A DNA stretch of 64,000 nucleotides from JALOAD01 sp023228995 [NCBI: Candidatus Muiribacterium halophilum]. Its GTDB lineage: Bacteria > Muiribacteriota > Muiribacteriia > Muiribacteriales. Shown piece by piece: positions 44,897 through 55,264 of the stretch. The notes beneath the pieces are model-generated. The model ran no database searches. It was not told where the DNA came from and saw only the letters and a program-made list of their open reading frames with translations. The position numbers and the translations under genes were made by a program. Each line of letters begins with the position of its first letter. The first letter of the stretch is position 1. Location: positions 21,437 to 85,436 of the forward strand of contig JALOAD010000008.1 in the NCBI GenBank assembly GCA_023228995.1, read 5' to 3'.

Positions 44897-46186
44897 TCAC
44901 TTTATTACTTTAACTGTAGCAAGATCCCTAACTCTATCAATTCCTTCACTTATAACTATATCATTTTCGGATAATCCAGAAAGTATCTCGACAACACCAT
45001 CTTTTTCAAATCCTGTAGTAATAAGAGTTTTAACTGCAACATTGTTCTTTACTTTAAATACAAATGAACTGTTTCCTGTCTTTCTTATTATATTCCCATG
45101 AATAAAAATTCCTTTCTTTTTTTCAGAATTTGAAAAATCTACTCTACAAAACATACCAGGTCTTATTAGATTATTATTATTTGATAATTTTATTTCAACA
45201 GGAAAACTTCTGCTTGTCATATCTATAACTGGTTTTACAGAATAAACAAGTCCTATAAAAGTGTTTTTTTTCATTGCATCAAATACTATTGAAGCTTCTT
45301 TATCTTTTTCAACCTTGAATATATCTGATTCGCTTACATTAACACTCACAAGTATATCTGATATATCGATTATTCTAAATAGAAACGGTTCTGAACCATC
45401 AATTTGCATATTTTCAATAATATCTAGTTCTGAGATTATGCCATTTATAGGAGCTTTTACACTGAATTTTTCAAGTTCCATATTAAGTCTTTCAAGTTCA
45501 AGTTGTGATTTTTTTATATTGTTATCAGCCTGTTTAATAATAATATCAAATTTTTCAAGTCTTAAATTCTTTTCTTTACTAAACATCTTCATTAATGTAT
45601 CGTAATTTGATTTTGCAGCTTTAAGATCTATTTCTGTTTTTTCAAGCTCTCTTTCTGCACTTTTTAATTCTTCAAGAGTTGCAGCATTTATCCTAAAAAG
45701 TTGTTTTTTTGTTTCAACTTCATCATTAGCTTTATTAAAATATATTTGTTTTCTAAGATAATCAGCTTCTGATTCAGTAAGTTCTTTTTCAATACCAAAA
45801 ACCTGTTCTTCTTTTTCTACTTGAGCTTTTTGCTTTCCACTCTTACTATCTTCAAATCTAAGTTTTTCTTGAGAAATTGATAGTCTATGTTCTCTATCTT
45901 CAAACTCAACAACAACATCTCCTTTTTTGACAATATCTCCTTCTCTAAAATAGATTTTTTTTATTTTAGAAGACATAAGATCAGATTTTACATTTATTTC
46001 TTTAATTGGATGAGCAGTTCCTGCAATACTTGCTGAATAATCTAATTCTGATATTTTAATATCTATGGTCTTTACAGATATTTCTTCTATTTCATCACTT
46101 GATGCTTTAGATAGTTTTTCACAACCTGTCATTAAAAATATAAAAAAAATTGAAATTAAAAATGTTTTTTTAAAAACTGATATCAT
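44897..46186 (-). CDS. RND membrane fusion protein (HlyD/AcrA family lipoprotein)
   Basis: About 429 residues from the ATG at 46186, preceded by GGAG. The lipobox is FLMTGCEK near residue 22. A lipoyl-like half (IYFREGDIVKKGDVVVEFED), a long coiled-coil hairpin (about 95-215), the second lipoyl half (VKAPINGIISELDIIE) and a beta-barrel (VRPGMF-like LIRPGMFCRVDF) follow in the standard order. It bridges the RND pair and the TolC-like channel. Confidence 0.93.
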   Translation of the reverse strand: MISVFKKTFLISIFFIFLMTGCEKLSKASSDEIEEISVKTIDIKISELDYSASIAGTAHPIKEINVKSDLMSSKIKKIYFREGDIVKKGDVVVEFEDREHRLSISQEKLRFEDSKSGKQKAQVEKEEQVFGIEKELTESEADYLRKQIYFNKANDEVETKKQLFRINAATLEELKSAERELEKTEIDLKAAKSNYDTLMKMFSKEKNLRLEKFDIIIKQADNNIKKSQLELERLNMELEKFSVKAPINGIISELDIIENMQIDGSEPFLFRIIDISDILVSVNVSESDIFKVEKDKEASIVFDAMKKNTFIGLVYSVKPVIDMTSRSFPVEIKLSNNNNLIRPGMFCRVDFSNSEKKKGIFIHGNIIRKTGNSSFVFKVKNNVAVKTLITTGFEKDGVVEILSGLSENDIVISEGIDRVRDLATVKVIK

Positions 46187-47564
46187 CAATTACTCCAGTA
46201 ATGTATTTATAGTATATAAAATCTGATTTATACTGAAAACTAGCTTCAATATATTTTTCTGTTTCAAGTAGACTTTCAACATGATGTTCAAGCAATTCAG
46301 GCATAAGAAATTTTCCTATTCTGAACTTTTCTTCTTCTATTTTAAGTTTTTCTTCGTATAAACTTACTGTTTTTTGTTGGGAAAGTATTTGATGCCTTGA
46401 GTTTATAAGATTTCTAATGCTTTTTTTCAATTCTATTTCCAATTCTTTTTTATATTGATTATATCTAATTTCTAAAACTTCTTTTTCAATTTCACTTTGA
46501 GTTATCTGAGATCTATCAACTCCTCTTTCAAAAAGATCAAATCTTATTTTATCAGTTATAAGAACTGTATCTTCAAGATAACTTGAATTTGGTTTTCTTC
46601 CTATTTCTTCATAATCTCTTGATAATTTAACTGAATGCCAATTTAAAGGTTTTTCATATATAAGACTATATTTGTAACCAGATTTATTCAAAGGATATGA
46701 AAATTCACCTTTTGAAGAATCAAATGTTCCACCTCGATTATATTCAAAATTCATATAAAGTTTTTCCTCAGGTAAAGTTAAAGAATGTTTTAAACTATAT
46801 ATATCTTTTTCTATTTTAATTGACTGAAATTCTTTAAGAAGTTTTTGACTCTTTATAATATCAACATTGTAATCTGGTATAATATCCATATCTACAGGTA
46901 TATCTTCAAGATCTTCTGGTTCTTTCACCAAAAAACCACATTCGATTGCAAGATTATAAAATGAATTATAAAATTTTCTTTCAGCAATCATAGCTTTATA
47001 TTTAAGCTTACCAGTTTCTTTAACAGCATCAACATAATCAAGTCTGTTTATTTGTCCAAGTTCATAAGTATTTTCAAAAATTGTTATAAGTTTTTCAGCT
47101 CTGGAAAGAATTTCTTTGCTTATTGTATATAATCTATAATTTTTTAAAGCATCTAAATAATATGAAAATAATTCAAGTTTCTTTTTTTCTTTTGTAGATT
47201 CAAATAATAAACGGGCAAGTTCAAGTTCTTTTTTTCTCAATATTATTCCTTTAGTTATCTGACCATTAAACGATAAAGGTGCATTCATAATTATTTTTGC
47301 AAAAGGTTCATGATCTTCTTGTGGAGTTGCAGTTAAAGAAGAATTAAGCGTATTTGTTATAGTATCTGATAATTCAAATGCTAAAGATGGATATGAAGTT
47401 TTTTTAGCTTCAAACACTTTCCATTTTTCAGTTTCTATGTTTTTTCTAAGACGATTTATTTGCTCATTATTTTCATACATTGAAGAAAGACATTCTGAAA
47501 AATTCAATGAATATATATTAACAATCAATAAAAAAATATATATAAGACATAATTTTTTTGTCAT
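46170..47564 (-). CDS. TolC-like outer membrane efflux protein
   Basis: 464 residues. Signal peptide about 1-18 (MTKKLCLIYIFLLIVNIYSL). Two coiled-coil halves contain LFSYYLDALKNYRLYTISKE and LYEEKLKIEEEKFRIGK, the latter typical of the repeat before the TolC equatorial domain. It overlaps lnt and the fusion-protein gene. It should form the outer-membrane exit duct of the RND pump. Confidence 0.85.
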   Translation of the reverse strand: MTKKLCLIYIFLLIVNIYSLNFSECLSSMYENNEQINRLRKNIETEKWKVFEAKKTSYPSLAFELSDTITNTLNSSLTATPQEDHEPFAKIIMNAPLSFNGQITKGIILRKKELELARLLFESTKEKKKLELFSYYLDALKNYRLYTISKEILSRAEKLITIFENTYELGQINRLDYVDAVKETGKLKYKAMIAERKFYNSFYNLAIECGFLVKEPEDLEDIPVDMDIIPDYNVDIIKSQKLLKEFQSIKIEKDIYSLKHSLTLPEEKLYMNFEYNRGGTFDSSKGEFSYPLNKSGYKYSLIYEKPLNWHSVKLSRDYEEIGRKPNSSYLEDTVLITDKIRFDLFERGVDRSQITQSEIEKEVLEIRYNQYKKELEIELKKSIRNLINSRHQILSQQKTVSLYEEKLKIEEEKFRIGKFLMPELLEHHVESLLETEKYIEASFQYKSDFIYYKYITGVIDDISF

Positions 47565-48943
47565 AATACCACACTTAAAATAAATAAAAATATCATTAAT
47601 AATATAATATAATAATAATAGCTTGAAAACAATGAATTTTGCTTATTTTTATTTAAAACAATACTTTCTGAAAAAATACATGTTTCAAAAAGATTACTTT
47701 CAGATTTAATAACTCCAAAAGGTGATATAAACATACTAATTCCACTCTGAGCAGCTCTTATCAACCATTTTTTATTTTCACAAGCTCTAAAAACAGAATA
47801 AGCAGAGTGTAAATAACTAATTACTGTTTTATTAAAACCAGCATCATTTGTATTTACAACAATAAAATCTGCATTTTTATCAGTATTTCTTCTTACAATA
47901 TCTTCAAAAGCAGATTCAAAACAAATAACTGCTGATATTTTCCCGTTTTCATCTCCAATTGATTCAAACACTTCACCTTTTTTATAAAAATCTTCTACAA
48001 AAGGAACTGTCTTAATTTTATCATATCTGTATTCAATATTGTTTTTTAAGTAAAATACAGAATTAGTTTCAACTTCTTTTTCAAGGTGACTGGTTCCAAC
48101 AATAAAATCAGTTTTATATTTATTATTAAGTGATTTAAAAAATTCTCTATAATACAGATTGTTTTTTTTAAAAAGTGAACGATGAATAGCAGTTTCAGGC
48201 CATATTACAATATCATTATCAATTGCAGCTTTTTTGGTTAATTCAAAATAAACATTTTCAATACTATTTGCATATTTAATTTTAAATTCTTCCATGCTAT
48301 ACATCCATATAGGAATACTTCCCTGAATAACTGCAATATTTAATTTTTTACCATTTGAAACCTCATTATATATAAAAGTTAATGGGATTAAAAAACAAAT
48401 ACATAAAATAATTAAATATAAATAATATTTTTTTATGTTATAAAGCCAATAATTAAAGAGTAATATTAATATTGAAACTCCATATATTCCAAAAAAAGAA
48501 GAATAATATACTATTCCAGGAATTTTATAAACTGAAAGTGCTATATTTGATGGACATGCAAAAGGTCCTAAAGTCCTAATATATTCAAAAAAAGGTATAA
48601 ACATTATAGCAGAAAATATTCCTTTTTTTTTGTATAAATAAAAAAACATTCCAAACTCAAAAGAAAGAAGAAAAATTGAATAATAATATATTAAATTTCC
48701 ATAACCTGTAAATCCTCTATATATAAGTACACCTGCTAAAAATCCTGCTAAAATTCCACATATAAGCGATTTTTTAATACTTATTTTTTCAACTATATAA
48801 AAAACAGGTATAAAAATAATTAATATTAAAAAACCAAAATTTCCAGGCATTGAAAGAAAAAGAAGATTTGCAAATAATATAATAAGTAAAATACTTAAAT
48901 ATTCTTTTTTTAAAATTTTATATATATTATTGAATAAGTGCAT
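47561..48943 (-). CDS. lnt: Apolipoprotein N-acyltransferase
   Basis: About 460 residues from the ATG at 48943, preceded by GGAG; an in-frame GTG lies 6 bases upstream. About six N-terminal membrane helices precede a nitrilase-fold domain. The catalytic triad is visible as Glu in IVIWPETAIH, Lys in RYDKIKTVPFVE and Cys in SAVICFESAF. It adds the third acyl chain to lipoproteins, which is a marker of a diderm envelope. Placement next to a lipoprotein-containing pump may couple their expression. Confidence 0.92.
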   Translation of the reverse strand: MHLFNNIYKILKKEYLSILLIILFANLLFLSMPGNFGFLILIIFIPVFYIVEKISIKKSLICGILAGFLAGVLIYRGFTGYGNLIYYYSIFLLSFEFGMFFYLYKKKGIFSAIMFIPFFEYIRTLGPFACPSNIALSVYKIPGIVYYSSFFGIYGVSILILLFNYWLYNIKKYYLYLIILCICFLIPLTFIYNEVSNGKKLNIAVIQGSIPIWMYSMEEFKIKYANSIENVYFELTKKAAIDNDIVIWPETAIHRSLFKKNNLYYREFFKSLNNKYKTDFIVGTSHLEKEVETNSVFYLKNNIEYRYDKIKTVPFVEDFYKKGEVFESIGDENGKISAVICFESAFEDIVRRNTDKNADFIVVNTNDAGFNKTVISYLHSAYSVFRACENKKWLIRAAQSGISMFISPFGVIKSESNLFETCIFSESIVLNKNKQNSLFSSYYYYIILLMIFLFILSVVL

Positions 48944-49475
48944 AACCACTCCAAAGTTTTAAAAAATCCTCTTTAAATAGAAATACCTCACCAAATTCAG
49001 GGTCAAATATAAAAAAATTATCATCATAAAAACTTTTTTTAAGAAAAACTACAAAATGATTATATTTCATCTGTATAATACATGGATTTTTAAAAATAGA
49101 AATATCTCCTTTAACACCTTTTAAAAACAAACCATATTTTTCTAAAGCTAATTGTATACTTTTTAAATTTGTTCCTTTATAACTATCAGTATCCATAATT
49201 TCGCCAAGTTTTTTTTCATTGACATGAATACCTGAAAGACTTAAAAAATATCTTGCTGTGGCAGGTCCACATGTATAGTCTTCTGATTGCCTAAATTGAT
49301 TCATTTTACGAATAATAAAACCATTATATGGAGTTTTAACTGGTGGTGAAAAACTAAATCTTTCAAAATTATGATTTATAAGTTGATTTTTTTTGAAATT
49401 TTCAGTGTAAAATAAATAAACATATAGAAGAGATAATATAAATATAATTACAAAGATTAATCTTTTTCCTGACAT
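48927..49475 (-). CDS. Membrane-anchored C39-like cysteine peptidase
   Basis: 182 residues. One N-terminal membrane anchor (about 5-23) precedes a papain-like C39 domain. The catalytic Cys69 is in QSEDYTCGPATAR, His140 in YNHFVVF and the Asp158 in FDPEFGE. C39 domains usually cut leader peptides at double glycine while fused to ABC exporters; here it is free-standing, facing the periplasm. It overlaps the TPR gene and lnt. The substrate is unknown. Confidence 0.85.
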   Translation of the reverse strand: MSGKRLIFVIIFILSLLYVYLFYTENFKKNQLINHNFERFSFSPPVKTPYNGFIIRKMNQFRQSEDYTCGPATARYFLSLSGIHVNEKKLGEIMDTDSYKGTNLKSIQLALEKYGLFLKGVKGDISIFKNPCIIQMKYNHFVVFLKKSFYDDNFFIFDPEFGEVFLFKEDFLKLWSGYALIQ

Positions 49476-51070
49476 TTCCTCGACCAGTCAGAAAAAGGAT
49501 TTACATTAATACATTTTTTTTGATATTCAATTTTCATCTCTTCATTTTTGTCTTTTGTGAATATAATATAAATGTTATAAAGAATTTCCTGAGATTTAGA
49601 ATTTATCTGTTCGCATTTTAAAAAGTATTCAAGTGCTTTTTTTGTATCATTCATCTCTAAAAGCTCTTTTGCATAAGCTAAATACAGATCATAATTATTG
49701 TTTATATTTTTTAATGCTTGTTCAAATACTATTAAAACTTTTGAAAAACTGTTTTTCAATTTATATATTTCAATTAAAAGTTCATAAGGAGCATATTCAT
49801 TGGGATTTTTTTTTATAAGTAATTTTGAAAATTCAATACCTTCTGAATATCTTTGGGTTCTAATACAAGCTCTTATTAAAAGATACATTATAGCAGAAGA
49901 ATCCTCTATTCTATGAAAAGCTTTTAAAAGAATGTCATAAGCATCTTGAAAATTTTTGTTTTTTAACAAAAGTTTACCAAATTGTATATATGGTTCTTCA
50001 TTATTAGGATTTATCTTTATAGTTTTTTTATAATAATCACCTGCAATTTCAAATTTTTCCATATTTTCATAGTTAACAGCAAGATTAAGAAGGAGTTCTG
50101 GATCATTTGCTTCAATTTTTTCAGCTTCAGACAAAATATCAACAGCTTCTTTATATTTACCTTGAATTGCATATATCATAGAAAGATTCATTTGATTTTT
50201 AATATTAAAAGGATCTTTTCTGCAAATATCCCTATATATCTCAATTGCTTTTGTATAATCTCCTTTTTTGGCCCAAACAAGACCACTAGCTGCAAGTACA
50301 TTATAATTGTCAGGTTCAAGTTCTAAAGCTTTTTCATACATTTCAAGTGATTTTTCAAATTCATTCTTTTTTTCATAAAGATTTCCAAGATTTGCATAAA
50401 CTCCAAAATCAACAGCATTCATTTCAACAAGTTTTAAAAACTTACTTATAGCAATTTCTATCATCCCCATTTTAGAATATGTTATTGCTTGATTAAAAAA
50501 AGGTTCTACTTCATTTGGTGCAATATTTTCTAAATCTTCCCAAATTCTCAAAGCATTGTTAAAATCTTCCATTTTTGCATAAACAACACCCAAATTATTC
50601 ATAATAAGTCGATTTGAAGGATTTTGCTTAAGACCTTTTATTAAAATATCTCTAGCTTCTTCTATTTTATTTTGTTTTAAAAAAAGATTTGTAAGATTAA
50701 GATAAGAATAAACACTTTCTGGATTAAGTTCTATTACTTTAAAAAAATGAAATATAGAATCTTCAAAATGTTTAAAATTAGAATAAATTATCCCTGCATT
50801 ATAATGAGCTTCCCAATAATTAGGTGATAATTCAATGGTTTTTTTAAGGTTTTCCAGTGCTTCTCCTGCCATGTTATTTCTAATACAAAAATCAGATAAT
50901 TTAAAATAACTCTCAGCACTAAAGGGATTAAATTCAATTTCTTCTTTAAATTTTTTTAAATCCTCATCAAAATTATCTCCCACAGGAGAAGCATCAGAAT
51001 ATTGAGGGTTATTATCCAGTATTTTGTTTAAGTCAATTATTTTATTGTCTTTGTCTTTCCGATAATCCAT
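49457..51070 (-). CDS. Long TPR-repeat protein
   Basis: 537 residues, almost entirely tetratricopeptide repeats (about 14 copies, roughly residues 40-520), for example AGEALENLKKTIELSPNYWE and SLEMYEKALELEPDNYNVL. There is no signal peptide or membrane segment, so it is probably a cytoplasmic scaffold. The start overlaps the response regulator gene by 29 bases; a later start is possible. It is in the operon of the two-component system and RND pump. Confidence 0.88.
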   Translation of the reverse strand: MDYRKDKDNKIIDLNKILDNNPQYSDASPVGDNFDEDLKKFKEEIEFNPFSAESYFKLSDFCIRNNMAGEALENLKKTIELSPNYWEAHYNAGIIYSNFKHFEDSIFHFFKVIELNPESVYSYLNLTNLFLKQNKIEEARDILIKGLKQNPSNRLIMNNLGVVYAKMEDFNNALRIWEDLENIAPNEVEPFFNQAITYSKMGMIEIAISKFLKLVEMNAVDFGVYANLGNLYEKKNEFEKSLEMYEKALELEPDNYNVLAASGLVWAKKGDYTKAIEIYRDICRKDPFNIKNQMNLSMIYAIQGKYKEAVDILSEAEKIEANDPELLLNLAVNYENMEKFEIAGDYYKKTIKINPNNEEPYIQFGKLLLKNKNFQDAYDILLKAFHRIEDSSAIMYLLIRACIRTQRYSEGIEFSKLLIKKNPNEYAPYELLIEIYKLKNSFSKVLIVFEQALKNINNNYDLYLAYAKELLEMNDTKKALEYFLKCEQINSKSQEILYNIYIIFTKDKNEEMKIEYQKKCINVNPFSDWSRKCQEKD

Positions 51071-52391
51071 ATTTTTTCATTTTATTATACAGTGTTTTTC
51101 TGTCAATTCCAAGAATTTTTGCAGCTTGACTAATATTATGTCCATATTCACTTAGAATATTAAGAATATGTTGTTTCTCAATTTCTTCAAGTGAACGTGT
51201 TCCTGATATAATAGCTATATTACCTGAAAACATTGAATCTGGAAGATCTTTAAGCGATAATTTGTCTTCTTCAGCAAAAATAACTGCATGTTGAACAACA
51301 TTTTCAAGCTCTCTTACATTGCCTGGCCAATTATAATTTGCAAATTTATCAATAACTTCTTTTTTAAAACCTTTTACAGATTTACCAAATTCCGAATTAT
51401 ATTTTTCAAGAAAATGCTCTGCTAAAAGCATAATATCTTCCTTTTTTTCTCTAAGTGGAGGAAGTTTTATATTAACAACATTTAATCTAAAATAAAGATC
51501 TTCTCTAAATTTACCCTGTTTTATCTGTTCAACAAGATCTTGATTTGTCGATGCTATAACTCTAGTATTTATATTTATACTTTTTGTAGAACCAAGAGGT
51601 TCTATAGTTTTATTCTGAAGAACTCTAAGGAGTTTTGCTTGAAGATTCAATTCCATATCTCCAATTTCATCAAGAAGAATACTTCCTGATTCTGCCATTT
51701 CAAATCTACCTTTTCTTGATTTGTCAGCACCTGTAAATGCACCTTTTTCAACGCCAAAAAGTTCAGATTCAAGAAGAGCGTCCGGCAATGCTGAGCAATT
51801 AACCTTTACAAATGGAAAATCTTTTCTTTTACTATTAAAATGAATTGCATTTGCAACGATTTCCTTGCCTGTTCCAGATTCGCCGGTAATAAGTACAGTA
51901 ACATCTAAAATGCAAACTTTTTCTATTGTCTCAAAAATTTTTTTCATCTGTGCTGATTTTCCAATTATATTAGAAAATTCAAACCTTTCATTTATTATCT
52001 TTTTTAATTCAGTATTTTCCTCTTTCATATTTATTTCATTTACAACTTTTTTTATAACAGTATCAACCTGTTCCATAGAAAAAGGTTTTGTTATAAAATA
52101 AAAAACACCTAATTTACCAGCTTCAAAAGCTTTTTCAAAAGTACCATAACCAGTCATTATTATACTTACAATATTTTGATTAATCTTCAAAGCTTCTCTA
52201 ACAAGTTCAATTCCGTCAGAACTTCCAAGTCTAAGATCAGTTATCATAATATCAATAGTATTTTCTTTTAAACTTTCAATTGCTTCATCATAACAATAAG
52301 CTTTATATACTTTAAAACCTGACTCATCAAGATGAAGGCTTAGACTATTACAAATAAGTTCTTCATCATCGACAACGAGTATTCTTATCAT
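51042..52391 (-). CDS. Sigma-54-dependent response regulator (NtrC family)
   Basis: 449 residues: receiver (about 1-120; VVDDEEL, Asp in IMITDLRLG, Lys in ITKPFSM), AAA+ domain (about 140-380; Walker A GESGTGKE, sigma-54 contact ELFGVEKGAFTGAD, Walker B ILLDEIGDM), and a C-terminal Fis-type helix-turn-helix (SQAAKILGIDRKTLYNKMKK). The intact GAFTGA loop predicts activation of sigma-54 promoters. It overlaps its histidine kinase by 4 bases. Confidence 0.96.
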   Translation of the reverse strand: MIRILVVDDEELICNSLSLHLDESGFKVYKAYCYDEAIESLKENTIDIMITDLRLGSSDGIELVREALKINQNIVSIIMTGYGTFEKAFEAGKLGVFYFITKPFSMEQVDTVIKKVVNEINMKEENTELKKIINERFEFSNIIGKSAQMKKIFETIEKVCILDVTVLITGESGTGKEIVANAIHFNSKRKDFPFVKVNCSALPDALLESELFGVEKGAFTGADKSRKGRFEMAESGSILLDEIGDMELNLQAKLLRVLQNKTIEPLGSTKSININTRVIASTNQDLVEQIKQGKFREDLYFRLNVVNIKLPPLREKKEDIMLLAEHFLEKYNSEFGKSVKGFKKEVIDKFANYNWPGNVRELENVVQHAVIFAEEDKLSLKDLPDSMFSGNIAIISGTRSLEEIEKQHILNILSEYGHNISQAAKILGIDRKTLYNKMKKYGLSERQRQ

Positions 52392-54334
52392 ATTTTCTTT
52401 CCTTTAAGTATAATTTCAAAACCTGTCCATCCATTTACAGTTTTTAAATTTATTTCACCTTTATGTTCATTTACTAACTTTCTTGAAATACATAGCCCAA
52501 TACCATTTCCTTTTTTTTTCGTAGTAAAAAAAGGTGAAAAAATCTTATTTTTTTCGATTTCTGGTATTTCACCGCCATTATTCCATATAGTAATTAAAAT
52601 TTTATTTCCTTGAATTTCCGTTTCTATTCTTATATGTGGTTGTTTTTCATTTTCAAGTGCTTCTACTGCATTTTTTAATATATTTAAAAAAACTCTTGTC
52701 ATTTTTTCTTTATCAACTATACATAAAAATTCTTCTTCTATATTATAAGTAATTCTAACATCTTTCAACTGAGGTACAAGTTTTAGAGTATCTAATAGTA
52801 TTTTTACTATATATTCTTCTTTTAAATCAAGATGAGTATTTCCAGTAAATTCAAGCATACCTGAAATAACTGAATTTATATTGTCTATTCCTTTAATTAT
52901 ACTTTCATATATATCAATATTAGTTTCATTTTTCTTTTTAAGTATTTCAACAAAAAGTCTTATTCCTCCAAGTGGATTTCTAATTTCATGAGCCATTTCC
53001 CTAGCCATTCTGCCTAAAACCGCAAGTCTATCAAGTTCTCTAAGATTTTGCAGATTTTTTCTTGAGTAAAGAATATTAAAAATTAGATTAGCAAAATTTT
53101 CTACATTATTTTTATTTTGTTCATCAAAATGTTCATTTACTTCATAAGCAAAAAGCCCGCATCTTCTGTTTTCCTGTTCAAAAAAAATGTAATTAAAACC
53201 ATCTTTTTCAGAATAAATTACTTTTCCTTTGTTTTGATCCAACTTTTCTTTTAACACTTTTTCATTAAAAAAAAGTGAAGTTGAATAAATACTATTGAAT
53301 TCATAATTTTTTATAAAAAATATATTTATATTGCTAAGATTGAAGAATTTTTTAAAAAACATAAAGAATTTCTCAAGAAACGGATTAAGATTATCATTAT
53401 TTTCTTCTTCAAGCATTTTTGCAGCAATAGAATACATTTTAAGCATTCCCTCTCTATTAAGCTCAATCTTATTTTTATTAAGAGAAACAAATAACTTTTC
53501 AAAATAAACACTGTAAAGATCAAGTACTTTTTCTTTTTCAGCACTATAATCATAAATATTCGTCAATACTGCATAACCTAAAAGTTCTTCTGTACTTCTT
53601 ATAGGAAGGACAATAATATTTTTTACATTTATACCAAGATTCTTTGAAACTTCAATTTTTTCCTCTTTAGAAAACTCTATTATATTACTTCTTATGCTGA
53701 ATTTTTTTTCAAGTACATCCATTATAATATTATTTTCTTTACCTGATATTTCAGTATGTTTATTATAAAGATTTCCATAATATATAAGTTTTGAATTTTG
53801 CCTTAAAAAAACATAAACATTATCACATTCAACATCTTCATGAAGAAAAAATTGAACTGTTTCAAGCATATTTTTAAATATTTTATCACTTTCTTCAAAA
53901 TCATTATATATTTTGGAATTTTGGTCAGAACTAATAATATATCTATTTATAAAAAACATATAATAAAGACATATATGTGAAATTATTTTTTCAAATATTT
54001 TTTTCTCAAATTTATTAATCTTTGCTCCAGTTATTTTAAATTCTCCAAATTGATCTTTATAATATTTTAATTCACCTGAAAAAATCAGTTTCTCAATGCA
54101 AAATTTATTAGTTCCTATATCAAACTCATCAAATATATCAACAAAAAAATCAAGATCAGGGTGGTAAATACGAAGTATTTCAAAAATGTTTTTTATAAAA
54201 TTTTCAAAATCACTAATAAAAGATATTTCTCTAAAAATCTTCTCAAGTATAAGATAGTATTCAAACCTGTATTTAAGATTTCCAAGCTGTTTACCAGGAT
54301 AATTTGTTTTTATTATAACAAGATTTTTTTCCAT
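52388..54334 (-). CDS. Soluble histidine kinase
   Basis: About 648 residues from the ATG at 54334. A TTG at 54355 would start within the T-run of the hflC terminator, so the ATG is preferred. There is no membrane segment; two GAF-like regions (about 140-285 and 310-425) precede HisKA with AREMAHEIRNPLGG and a HATPase domain (IWNNGGEIPE, then FFTTKKKGNGIGLCISRKL). It should phosphorylate the NtrC-type regulator directly downstream in response to a cytoplasmic signal. Confidence 0.93.
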   Translation of the reverse strand: MEKNLVIIKTNYPGKQLGNLKYRFEYYLILEKIFREISFISDFENFIKNIFEILRIYHPDLDFFVDIFDEFDIGTNKFCIEKLIFSGELKYYKDQFGEFKITGAKINKFEKKIFEKIISHICLYYMFFINRYIISSDQNSKIYNDFEESDKIFKNMLETVQFFLHEDVECDNVYVFLRQNSKLIYYGNLYNKHTEISGKENNIIMDVLEKKFSIRSNIIEFSKEEKIEVSKNLGINVKNIIVLPIRSTEELLGYAVLTNIYDYSAEKEKVLDLYSVYFEKLFVSLNKNKIELNREGMLKMYSIAAKMLEEENNDNLNPFLEKFFMFFKKFFNLSNINIFFIKNYEFNSIYSTSLFFNEKVLKEKLDQNKGKVIYSEKDGFNYIFFEQENRRCGLFAYEVNEHFDEQNKNNVENFANLIFNILYSRKNLQNLRELDRLAVLGRMAREMAHEIRNPLGGIRLFVEILKKKNETNIDIYESIIKGIDNINSVISGMLEFTGNTHLDLKEEYIVKILLDTLKLVPQLKDVRITYNIEEEFLCIVDKEKMTRVFLNILKNAVEALENEKQPHIRIETEIQGNKILITIWNNGGEIPEIEKNKIFSPFFTTKKKGNGIGLCISRKLVNEHKGEINLKTVNGWTGFEIILKGKKI

Positions 54335-54352
54335 ATTATTAAAAATCCTATA

Positions 54353-54390
54353 CAAAAAAAGGTGAGGAGAAATATTTTTAAATCCTCACC
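54353..54390 (-). terminator. Rho-independent terminator of hflK-hflC
   Basis: Stem GGTGAGGA/TCCTCACC (8 bp, loop 14) at 54361-54390, followed on the minus strand by seven T. Confidence 0.85.
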
Positions 54391-54406
54391 CTATATTTGA
54401 AAAATT

Positions 54407-55264
54407 TTATTTAATATCTTCAAGAATATTAAACAATTCACTTTCTGTTGACATTATTATCTTTGTATTTTCTCCAAAAGTTTTTTCAACAAGTTCAAGT
54501 TTTTTTAAGAATTCAAAAAACTCTTTAGCATCTTTTTGAGAATATACATCAGCATATATTTTTATAGCTTCATTTTCAGCCTGTCCGATAATTTCTTGAG
54601 ATTTCCTATAAGCTCCAGCACGCATTACTGTAACTTCTCTTTCAACACCAGAACGTATTTTTTCAGCTTCTCTATGACCTTCGTTTTCATATTGATTTGC
54701 AATTCTTTTTCTTTCTGCTTTCATTCTATCAAAAACAGATTTTTCATTTTCTTGTGGAAGATCAGCTCTTTTAATTCGAACATCAATTATACTAATTCCA
54801 TAATCCTGTACCATTGCATCACAATCAGCTGTAACTTTATCAAGTATTATTTGTCTATTATCTCTTACAATTTCAATAAGATCATGCTGTCCAAGTTCTT
54901 CTCTTAAAAGCGAATACACAATATCATCAAGCCGTGCATTCATACTTATCTCATTTGCTACTTTTTTAAAGAATATTATTGGATCAATAATCTTCCATTT
55001 TGCATAATTATCAATAACAAGAGCTTTTTTATCTTTGGTGATTATTTCTCTAGGAAGTGTATCATAATCTAATATTCTTTTTTCAAAAAATACTACACTT
55101 TCAACAGGATCTGGCAATTTAAAATTAAGACCTGGTTCATATATTGTTTTTTGGAATTCTCCAAATCTTAAAATAATAGCAAATTTTGTTTCATCAACAA
55201 AAAACACAGTTACTTTAAGTATAATAAGTAATAATATTGCTAAAAATATTAATATTTTCTTCAT
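54407..55264 (-). CDS. hflC: SPFH/stomatin protein HflC
   Basis: 285 residues. N-terminal membrane anchor (about 3-22), then an SPFH domain beginning FFVDETKFAIILRFGEFQ, with LNFKLPDPVESVVFFEKRIL, and a long coiled coil with MKAERKRIANQYENEGHREA. It forms with HflK the periplasmic cage around the FtsH protease in other bacteria. It overlaps hflK by 4 bases and ends at a strong terminator. Confidence 0.95.
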   Translation of the reverse strand: MKKILIFLAILLLIILKVTVFFVDETKFAIILRFGEFQKTIYEPGLNFKLPDPVESVVFFEKRILDYDTLPREIITKDKKALVIDNYAKWKIIDPIIFFKKVANEISMNARLDDIVYSLLREELGQHDLIEIVRDNRQIILDKVTADCDAMVQDYGISIIDVRIKRADLPQENEKSVFDRMKAERKRIANQYENEGHREAEKIRSGVEREVTVMRAGAYRKSQEIIGQAENEAIKIYADVYSQKDAKEFFEFLKKLELVEKTFGENTKIIMSTESELFNILEDIK

